Assembly (NCBI GenBank): GCA_033439685.1
Contig: JAUEDM010000003.1
Coordinates: forward strand, 1,828,001 to 1,892,000
DNA length: 64,000 nucleotides
Direction: 5' to 3'
DNA from: Apodospora peruviana
Taxonomy: Eukaryota > Ascomycota > Sordariomycetes > Sordariales > Lasiosphaeriaceae
The notes beneath the pieces are model-generated. The model worked only from the letters and a program-made list of their open reading frames with translations, was not told the DNA's origin and did not search any database. Below are positions 25,690 to 33,757 of this stretch, in pieces. Numbering within the stretch: the first letter of the stretch is position 1; each line of letters opens with the position of its first letter. The position numbers and the translations under genes were made by a program.

Positions 25690-26468
25690 ATGACCATCTG
25701 GGATACCTTGACGGGACGCAAGTCCTCGTCGTCATCGAGCAACGCACAGCCGCAAGCACCCACGCCGACGACGCCGCCGCCGCCGGCGACGGGCGTACCT
25801 CACACCGACTTCTCCGCCGGCCCCCAGGGTGTCGATGCGTTTCTCGGCAGCTCTAGCTTTGCCGACCCTTCACAACTACACCCGCTCGCCGGCCTCGACA
25901 AGGAGACGCTCGAGTACATCTCGCTCGAGGATGCCGGCCTGGTTGATCCCACCGCGCAGGCGGGCCTACCGTCACGCGGCTTTACCGACGATTTATGTTA
26001 CGGCACCGGCATCACGTACCTGTCCGGACTCACGATAGGAGGCGCCTGGGGTCTGCAGGAAGGCTTGAGGAGGTCGGCGGACCAGCCGCCGAAGCTGCGG
26101 CTGAACTCGGTGCTCAACTCCATCACACGGCGCGGTCCTTTCCTCGGAAACTCGGCCGGTGTCGTCGCCATCTGCTACAACATGTTCAACCTCGGCCTGA
26201 GCACCCTGCGTGGGGGGAAGCAGGACGCCGCCAACACGATTCTCGCTGGTGTCATGAGCGGCATGGTCTTCAAGAGTACACGGGGCCTGCGGCCCATGTT
26301 AATTTCTGGTGGTATCGTGGGTACCGTGGCTGGCGCCTGGGCGGTACGTAACCCATCTAATATCTGGCATATCGTTGAGTTTGCTTCCTGCTAACATGAG
26401 GGCATTAGATCACCAAACGGACACTTTACCCCACCCCGGCATCCAAGGGCGAGATCGAGAACCTTTGA
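25690..26468 (+). CDS. TIM23: Mitochondrial inner membrane translocase subunit Tim23
   Basis: Tim23 is the channel subunit of the presequence translocase in the inner mitochondrial membrane. Exons 25690-26343 and 26409-26468 give 237 residues. The Ser/Pro-rich N-terminus leads to the intermembrane-space segment with LHPLAGLDKETLEYISLED, the conserved stretch before the channel. The C-terminal half has the Tim17/22/23 membrane domain: Gly-rich helices beginning YGTGITYLSGLTIGGAWGLQ, the conserved loop RLNSVLNSITRRGPFLGNSAG, then further helices through MLISGGIVGTVAGAWA. The small second exon supplies ITKRTLYPTPASKGEIENL and a stop; without splicing the frame ends about 17 codons after the donor. 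The intron has donor GTACGT and a GCTAAC branch point. The ATG follows an A-rich tract. Confidence 0.94.
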
Positions 26469-27670
26469 AAGCATGCGAATGCTTTAACCAACTTACAAAA
26501 GAAATCAACAAACATCAATACATTAATCCTGGCTATACCTCTCGGTTTTCCGCCAGTATTCCCCCACTTATGATCTAATCGACGGAGAGCTACTGGAAGG
26601 ATGGTCTCGTTTAGCTCTCCCCCCCCTCCCCCCCACAAAACAACCCCTGTTAGTATATCTATGTCCAAGATGAAAGGACAAGACACTGTGTGTATGTGTA
26701 CGAAATTTGGATGGTTTGGTTGGTTGGGGTGATGGTTGTATGCATAGCGCCAGGGTTATCTCTCTCCTCCCCACACGGAAACGGTGTGCAGTGTATAATA
26801 GGTAGCGGCGGCGGGGCTTATATTGGTCATATAGAAGCGCTCCGGTGGTTGAGCGCGGAGACGCATTTTTTATTCTCAGAAAGGGTTCATTCGGTCTTGG
26901 TCGTTTGAACTGGAATTTGGCCGTGCGGCTGGATATTGAACGTGACCAGCTTCATCATCCCTCGGAAGGCTTCATGTATGTGTGATTCTGTATGTGTTTT
27001 CATGGATATATGTCAGGGGATGGGGAGTTGGCGAATCGAAACGGCAAGTCTTGGGGTTTATATGCGTCAGTCAACCAGAGGTTTGCCAACAAACCGCTGG
27101 CAGATCATATGAATCTATGGTAATGATACACATGCTCAATGGAGTTCACAACTTCCAGAAAGGCGGAGGTAGTACCTTTTCATTCCATCTCATCAAGTGT
27201 TTAGGTATTTATCTCTATTTGATGACTTCCTTGCCTTAGGGGTTGCCTTTCCTCATGCTGGCGTCACGTCTGGTCTACATACTGAGGGACCGTACATTCC
27301 GTTTATGGTAGTATGGTCTTTCAGCAACTATCTCGCCTTGATATTTCCATCCCATCATGGTTGGTTCCCATATCTTTCGTTCGCGTGACTTCCGTGACTT
27401 CTTCCCCCATTCACCGTGGATTTGTTTGTTTACTCGCCGATTCACTCGCAGATTCTTCGCAGAAGTAGCGTGAGAAAATATTTCTGTTTCTTCTCTTTAC
27501 TATTTCACTCCCCCTTGAGCACCACCGTTAAGGCCTTTCTACAAACATCACCACATCTTTGCTTTCAATACCAACTCAGCTACTCTTCCTTGGGTATACG
27601 CCTATTCTGTGCCATACCTATACGTCAGTCAAACTCCATCAACGCCTTCAAAGAAGAGCAGTAGACCACC
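26469..27670. other. Intergenic region after TIM23
   Basis: Rich in T and G on the + strand, with C8/C7-like tracts near 26616-26636. No frame here shows a family motif. The 3' part (27400-27670) is CT-rich and probably the leader of the next gene. Confidence 0.45.
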
Positions 27671-28721
27671 ATGGAAATGGAGACATGCCGAGAAGATGTT
27701 ATTTCTGCCGCCGAGATTGAGTCGGCAATCATTAACGAGGTAGAGAAATTGTTGGACAAGGCAATTGAGGAGGAGTGCTTTTGGCAGTTTCTGGACGACA
27801 CCCATAACCCACATGATGTTGAGAAAGCCAAAGTCTCAAATATGACTTTTGACAAAAGTTAAGACTGTCACTCATCACACTGGCATATGGAAAAATAGCT
27901 AACTGAGATGAACACACAACAGGTCAGCCTCTGCACGCAATATGGCATCATGACGATGGACTGGCGCCTGCCTGCCCTGCTTGCAACACCCGATCAGGAC
28001 CAAGGGAAGACACAGTCAAGAATTGGTGTCGGCCAAGTCGACAAGTTCGGTCAAGTCGCCGTAAAGTGGCAAGACGTGGACGACTGGTCCACCATTACTC
28101 CCCAACAAATAATGAGCAAGGTGAAGACCCAACTCGCATCCTCAGGACGACGGCATTTTCTGTCCTACTCGCTCGAAGAAGCCTGGAACCACCAACTAAC
28201 GCTCCTCAGTAAGATTGAGCAAGGGCCTCCAGACCTTCTCATGGAGACGGCGGCGATGATGGAAACTGTACCAAAGAAAAAGGCACGAGGAGCAGGTGAG
28301 GATGGCGCTCAGTGGGTGTTCTTGCTGTGCTCAAAGGATCGCAATCAGTTCGTTACTGCTACCGGAGGTAGCAGTTTCATGCTGCACGATGGTACTGTCC
28401 ACTTGATACCTTACGGTAATGATATTGACTGTGCTGCGTTTAAGCAGTTGGCAAGGGAAAAGGAGAAAGAAAGTGCTTGGCCGGTATTTTTGAGGGTCAG
28501 TCCTTTACCCTACCCCTTTTTTGGAGTCGAGCGAGGAAGCTAACAAACAATTCTGTTTCTAGGGGTGGGAAGCCCACTTCCACTACTTTTGTCTCGGTAT
28601 ATTTCAGCTTCGCGAGCAAGAGTGGCGGTATCTAATGGACCAGAAGGTTGAGGATGATGACGATAAGCTGTTTTACCGGGGTCGGGAGGACCACGGGAAT
28701 CTGTTATGGTTGAACCACTGA
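27671..28721 (+). CDS. Hypothetical protein, about 297 residues
   Basis: I do not recognise this protein. The ATG at 27671 sits in a strong context (CCACCATGG). Exon 1 begins MEMETCREDVISAAEIESAI and is acidic and helical. The main exon (27923-28495) includes YGIMTMDWRLPALLATPDQD, then QWVFLLCSKDRNQFVTATGG. The last exon (28563-28721, after an intron with a GCTAAC branch) encodes GWEAHFHYFCLGIFQLREQE and ends in ...LLWLNH. The second intron is clear. The first is not: donor GTCTCA at 27833 or GTTGAG at 27818 keeps frame with the acceptor ending at 27922, while the stronger-looking GTTAAG at 27858 does not. Translation from the ATG at 27908, just inside the proposed intron, is an alternative. 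The C-terminal part may be a small alpha/beta domain, but no function can be given. Confidence 0.55.
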
Positions 28722-29228
28722 CAATGGTATTATGGGCCGGCAAGATGTTGTGGCGACACAGAGAACTGGTAAGATGATATTGGTTGGGGCCTCGGAATGG
28801 GATTGCGGCTCGGGTGGCAACTGGCCTGGGGATTGGGATCTGACCGAGGACGAGGACGCGACCCGGGCCAGAAATCGAGTAGAAGTAGCGATGACAGGGA
28901 ATGGTGTTGGGAGGATCCGATATCAACTCAGTTGTTCTATCATCCAGAGCTCAACCAACCTACAGGGAAGGACAGTATGAACTAGTGCAATTAACCTACC
29001 TGGACCTGCCGCCTGATGAACGGCAGAGTTGTGCATCTATCGGTTTACCTCAGGGAGGTAGGTACATGGTACCTGGTACCTACCTCGGGTTTATCTTCCC
29101 ACTCCATCATCGTGCCTTCCCACTCGAGCTTTGTTTTCAACTCCAACACTCTCCCCTCATTTATATTCCTCCTACTTCTCCCCCAATTCATTCCAGAACA
29201 CTACCGGAGCCCATTGGATCAGATCACA
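28722..29228. other. Intergenic region with inverted repeat
   Basis: No gene is supported. It contains a perfect 11-bp inverted repeat at 29055-29086 (listed separately) and a CT-rich run before the small candidate gene at 29229. Confidence 0.45.
29055..29086. repeat. 11-bp inverted repeat GAGGTAGGTAC
   Basis: The left arm at 29055-29065 (GAGGTAGGTAC) is matched exactly by its reverse complement at 29076-29086, with a 10-base spacer that itself contains GGTACC. It belongs to the TACCTA/TAGGTA motif family seen repeatedly between genes in this window. Confidence 0.8.
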
Positions 29229-29417
29229 ATGTGCTTCTGTCTTCCTTGTGTCCCCTACCGAACGGCCGTGTACGAAGTCCCACGAGAACACTACTACGGC
29301 GAGGTCCACTCAGTTGTTAATGGGCGACAAGTTTCACGCCGGTGGTCAGTCGAGACGGTAAGGCCTGATATTTCCTTGATAACTCTACCCCAAGAGGGCA
29401 GGCAATGCATTCCTTGA
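29229..29417 (+). CDS. Candidate small protein, 62 residues, starts MCFCLPC
   Basis: An ATG at 29229 opens a frame reading MCFCLPCVPYRTAVYEVPRE, then HYYGEVHSVVNGRQVSRRWS, and ending at 29417. The composition (three Cys at the N-terminus, balanced charge, no low complexity) looks more protein-like than the frames around it, and the ATG follows a CT-rich leader. A GTAAGG donor near 29360 could splice it to a later exon, so the C-terminus is uncertain. No known family comes to mind. It may be spurious. Confidence 0.35.
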   Translation: MCFCLPCVPYRTAVYEVPREHYYGEVHSVVNGRQVSRRWSVETVRPDISLITLPQEGRQCIP

Positions 29418-29824
29418 AGTGAAATTGTGAGCGGTCTTGGGCAAAGGTGCGCGTCGGGAACGAGGGGGTCACCTCGAGCCAATCTCATCCCTCATTTACC
29501 AAGGTTCCTACCTACCTTACACTCTTACTTCCCACGCTGGCTCTGCCGAAAACCCAGTCGTTTTTTTCTTCTTCCAACAACACCTCCGGTAGCAGTTGTC
29601 CCGGCACATGTCAATTCCAAACCTGGCCTCGCCTTTTTGAGCGCGTGCGCGCACTCGTCCCGCAGCCGCTACTGCTCCTGTCATATTCTCCCACACGTGG
29701 ACACGCACACCCACAAATTCCCCCACTGTCCCTTCCTTACTTTCTTCTTAAAACCCCTCCCCACCAGACGAGTCGCTCGTGGTGAGCAAACCGGAAAGAG
29801 GCGGCATTGCGCCAGCTCCCCACC
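29418..29824. other. Leader and promoter of the 359-residue protein gene
   Basis: C- and T-rich on the + strand, with many short runs of C and T typical of a long fungal 5' leader. I see no separate gene. Confidence 0.45.
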
Positions 29825-31126
29825 ATGTCCTCTCGCCCAGAGAAGCCCGAGAAACATCACAAGATTTCGGCTTCTCCAAAGCGTGTTCATTTCGACGACG
29901 ACTACCACAAATCTCCGTCCTTGCTGTCGGTGTCTCCCTTGCGCTCGTCTCATCGCCCCGGATCGCCTTACCCCAAGGTCACCAGCTTGCCTGCCAGTCC
30001 ATCGCCAGCTTCAACCTATCACCACGACCATCCCCCCTCAGACGGAGAAGAACCAGAGACTCGCAACCACGACTCCTCGTTCCACTCATTTCCTAAATTC
30101 GGCTCGGACCCTACCTTCGGCCAACCCATCTTCACTCATTACACGGGCGTCCCTAGCACTTTCCAGCCTCTGAACGTAGCCGACCAGTATCAGTGGCAGG
30201 CCCCAGCTTACTCGACCGCCCCGTGCTACCAGTACCAGGAAAACTTCGTCCCTCAATTCCAGACATACGTCGTGAATCCTGCCATGGCCTACCAGAACGC
30301 CGGGCCTGCTCCTACGGGCATCCACTTCCAGCCTCAGGTGCCTGATACCACCAACGGCCCACAGGTCCACTACTATGTTCCAAGACATGATGGTCGTGGC
30401 CCAGGTGCTCAGCAGGTCAGTAGACATCATCGTCTCCAAATGTAACGTCTCTTCAGTGGCCTCGCATTGTTGCATGTCCAATTCCCTTGACCAGTTCCTG
30501 GCTGCGTCAAGCTCCCTTCGTGACCAGAACAGGCACCCGGACCGCTCTTTTCTCATATTCTACTTTTATGTCTTCATGCTTGCATCGCTATTCATCTGTC
30601 TCTTTATTGGAATTGTTAGCTAACTTGCGGATTTTAGATCAATGGAGCCGCCATCCCTCTCCAGCAGTACCCTGTCGCCCCCCAACCAGTTATGCAGCAG
30701 CCTGTCATGCAACCCATCATGCAACCTGTCATGCAGCCGGTGATGATGACGGCCGGTGTGCAGCCCAGCCCTGCAGTCCCGCAGCCTGTCTTCATACAGG
30801 GACAGCCGCAGATGATGATGCCAGGTAATCCTAACCCCGTGCCAGGAATGCACCTGCCGGCTGGTGTACATCCCGAGCCCGCCTTGGGCGTCGGTCTGAC
30901 GGCCGGTGAGGCCGCCGCCTTGAATGAACAGATTGCTCATGATAGCAATATCGACGAACCGCAGGATTTCAAGCCCGCGGATGAAGACCCGTCGCGCATG
31001 TACCGCGTTCGTGAGCTAGATGGAGCGTGGACCTTGCGGAACCGGTTCACAATCGACAACCTTGGAGACTGCCGTTGGTATATCACCGACGATGGTGTAT
31101 TTTATGCCATCCGTCTCCCGGCCTAG
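29825..31126 (+). CDS. Hypothetical protein, 359 residues, Pro/Gln-rich
   Basis: Exons 29825-30415 and 30638-31126 join in phase 0 across a 222-base intron (donor GTCAGT, GCTAAC branch), giving 359 residues. The N-terminal third is Ser/Pro/His-rich and disordered. The middle is Tyr/Gln/Pro-rich (YQWQAPAYSTAPCYQYQENF). The second exon contains a tandem Met-Gln-Pro repeat (PVMQPIMQPVMQPVM). The C-terminus is ordered and probably the conserved part: RMYRVRELDGAWTLRNRFTI, then DNLGDCRWYITDDGVFYAIR. I do not know a function; the composition suggests an RNA- or protein-binding adaptor, which is only inference. The ATG at 29825 is in a good context (CACCATG). Confidence 0.75.
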
Positions 31127-31876
31127 AGTGATGCGGTCTCTTCATTGGTCTTGGTATGAGATCATTAGCTTCCAAAACTGATGTCCTCTCGAACTAACCT
31201 TTGACAGCTTAACAAAGTATATCGGACGATGATCTCCACGACTTTGATGCGGCGTTGGGATTTCGGCCTGTTCTTGTTTTCTTTTTCTTCATTTCTGGCT
31301 GGACATGGCCTATCTTTGGGTTCAGCATCCGTTGGGCGTCGAGGCGGATGGCTTGGAAGGTGGGGAGAAGGAGTTCACGGTGGCGGGATACTGGCACGGA
31401 GTGACTGGGGTGGTCGGGCGGTCAACGAGGCAGAAATGCTTTTTTTTGGACTTGGCTTTCAGCATCGAAAGTCGGGTCACATGGATTTCATTATACTTTA
31501 AAAGTCACAGGTCTGCAATGAAAATTGCGTTGATCACTTTTGTCGTTCCCACTCCAAAGTGGAAGTGGATGCTGCTCTTCATACCAAAAATAACTCCGGA
31601 GGTAACGACAGTAACGATTGGTGGCTGTGGTCAAATTTAACACTATTGACCGTAACTACGGGTGTAGTGCAGTGGTAGTTGTAAGTTGGCACGTTGGTTG
31701 AGGCTGAATGCAAGACATTCTTCGAGAAAAGGGGGACCGAGCAACGGACCCCTGTTCGAAGGTACCGCAGAAGTGGTGAAACCAAGCCACAGAATCATCT
31801 CATTCGCTTAAATCCAAAATGGGGATTAACACCTCGGCTGCTCTTCTGCTCTCGGCTCTCCAAGCCCCACGTGTAT

Positions 31877-31896
31877 CCCAGATCCGTAGATCTGGG
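31877..31896. repeat. 8-bp inverted repeat with CGTA spacer
   Basis: CCCAGATC at 31877-31884 is matched by GATCTGGG at 31889-31896 around the spacer CGTA. It lies about 330 bases upstream of the dephospho-CoA kinase start. It could be a dyad protein-binding site or chance. Confidence 0.6.
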
Positions 31897-32162
31897 GTAG
31901 CCGCGCCTGTCAGTCCATCACGACTCCAGCCCCGCATTGAACGACCACTCGTACGATTCCTTTATCTCATTCACTTTCTTCTGACCATCCTGCTCTAAGG
32001 TTTATATTTCGCAGAAATATCTTTTTCCAGAAGGAACTCGAGGCTTTTCCTGACAGGGGATAGAAAGGTAGTCGACTGACGCCGCGTAATCGCTTCCTTC
32101 ACGTCATCGCTCATTTTCATCACTTTGGCTCAGCAACTCGTTGAATTCAACCACAACATAAT

Positions 32163-32184
32163 ACACACACACACACACACACAC
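32163..32184. repeat. (AC)11 microsatellite
   Basis: Eleven AC units lie 37-58 bases before the dephospho-CoA kinase ATG, probably within its leader. Confidence 0.9.
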
Positions 32185-32220
32185 ATAGAAAGAGAAACCA
32201 AGACAGACCAAACCACCAAG

Positions 32221-33045
32221 ATGCTCATCATAGGGCTCACAGGCTCCATCGCGACCGGCAAATCGACCGTGTCCAGCATACTCTCGTCGCCCCCGTACTC
32301 GTTACCCATCGTCGACGCGGACCTGCTGGCGCGCCAGGTCGTCGAGCCAGGAACGGCTGGCTACCGCGCTATAGTCAAACACTTTGGACCTATGACGCCA
32401 GACCTCCTGCTTCCGGTGTCTGACAGCCTTCCGGAGAATGGTCCTAACGGAAAAGGGAGGCCGCTGAACCGCCCGGCTTTGGGCAGGAGAGTGTTTGGCG
32501 ACTCGGCCGAAGCGAAAGCCAACCGGACGGTGCTGAATAGCATCGTGCACCCGGCTGTGCGGAAAGAAATGTTCTGGGCTGCGGTGAGGGCGTTTGTGAG
32601 GGGTCACTGGGCGGTCGTGATGGATGTTCCGCTCCTGTTCGAGAGCAAACTGGACCGGTTTTGCGGTGCGGTCGTCGTTGTTGCTGTCAAGGATCCAAAG
32701 GTGCAGATGAAGCGGTTGCGGGAAAGGGATGCGCATCTGACGGAGGAGGATGCGGAGAATCGAGTCAAGAGTCAGGGGGATGTGAGAGACAAAGCGAGAC
32801 GGGCGGAGCAGAGGGGGCAAGGTACGGGCGTGGTTGTTTGGAATGATGATGGTAAGGAGGAGCTGGAGAAGGAGGTTGGGAGGGCGATTGGGGAGTTGAG
32901 GGCCAAGAGTCCGAGGTGGTGGAGTTGGGTTTTGGTCTTGTGTCCGCCTGTTGCGGGTGTCGTTGGGCTGTGGACTTTTTGGGGAAATTTGAGGGTTAAT
33001 AGAGAGTGGGAGGAGGGGGAGACGAGGGAGAGGGCGAAACTGTGA
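32221..33045 (+). CDS. CAB5: Dephospho-CoA kinase
   Basis: Catalyses the last step of coenzyme A synthesis, ATP-dependent 3'-phosphorylation of dephospho-CoA. A single exon encodes 274 residues. The P-loop is at the extreme N-terminus (LIIGLTGSIATGKST, GSIATGKS at residues 8-15). The family segment IVDADLLARQVVEPGTAGY follows, with the substrate-binding Asp, and then the NRTVLNSIVHPAVRKEMFW and VVMDVPLLFESKLDRFC segments of the CoaE fold. A hydrophobic C-terminal stretch (WSWVLVLCPPVAGVVGLWTF, about residues 238-257) could anchor it in a membrane, as in other fungal and animal homologues. The ATG at 32221 places the P-loop correctly; the frame stays open upstream only by a TTG at 32125. Confidence 0.94.
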   Translation: MLIIGLTGSIATGKSTVSSILSSPPYSLPIVDADLLARQVVEPGTAGYRAIVKHFGPMTPDLLLPVSDSLPENGPNGKGRPLNRPALGRRVFGDSAEAKANRTVLNSIVHPAVRKEMFWAAVRAFVRGHWAVVMDVPLLFESKLDRFCGAVVVVAVKDPKVQMKRLRERDAHLTEEDAENRVKSQGDVRDKARRAEQRGQGTGVVVWNDDGKEELEKEVGRAIGELRAKSPRWWSWVLVLCPPVAGVVGLWTFWGNLRVNREWEEGETRERAKL

Positions 33046-33757
33046 TGTGATACGATGGCGTCTTTCTTTGCGGATCTGGACTGAGGTGTTATATGCTGCT
33101 GGCACTGCTAATACTTATCTCGAGCTACAGTTTGTTGTTGGCACTGTTCACTGGTTGGGACGGGATGGAGGACTTTTTGATTTCGGATGAAAAGAAATGG
33201 CTGCGCTGCATGGGATCGTCCTCGTCGTCTGTGGTCAGCATCGTACCTTCCGATTTTGAGCACGCAGACAGTTCACTGCCAACTGAGGCTATTTCCCACT
33301 TTTTCTGTCTTCACCATTCAAACCGTGCCTACTGTAGCTCTTCCCAAACGCAACACCACTGCAGCTATCCACCCTCTCCTTCCACTCGAGTGTCTGCTCG
33401 CTCTCGCGACTTTTGCGCAACTCGATACCGCAATCTAATTCGCAATTCCGACCGATCTTGGCAACTTGGTGCGCATGCTATCAGTCTTTCCACTCAATTG
33501 GCAGCTTTGAGAAGCAATATCTGCGCAGCATTGGAACGATTTCCTGCTGCTCGCTCTCGCGACCTGTGGTGGTGAGAGTCAATCTATCCACCGATATTTC
33601 TCCTTATCATCCATCTTCTCGGCCAATTAACACCATACGCGCCGAAGTTGATCTCGCCCAGATCAGTCTTCTTCGGTCCTCAGTTCTTGGTGTCATCCAT
33701 CCCTTGCGCTTCCTCAAACGAGTCTGATCCAGTGCGTACCTGAGAGCAACCGGCGCG
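33046..33757. other. Leader region of the 963-residue protein gene
   Basis: CT-rich on the + strand. The 16-mer TGCTCGCTCTCGCGAC occurs twice, near 33395 and 33548, giving a direct repeat in the presumed leader. No convincing gene. Confidence 0.45.

Larger units (their letters stand above)
31127..32220. other. Intergenic region before CAB5
   Basis: No supported gene. It contains an 8-bp inverted repeat (31877-31896) and, close to the CAB5 start, an AC microsatellite. A tRNA-like A-box near 31660 was examined and rejected. Confidence 0.45.

Noticed and set aside
31655..31770. tRNA-like A-box (TAGTGCAGTGG) followed by a GTTCGAA word
   Set aside because: The putative T-arm does not form a 5-bp stem, the B-box lacks its final C, and no acceptor stem pairs.
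32302..33105. 267-codon minus-strand frame opposite dephospho-CoA kinase
   Set aside because: Fully antisense to a confidently identified gene, and Pro/Arg/His-rich with no recognisable motif.
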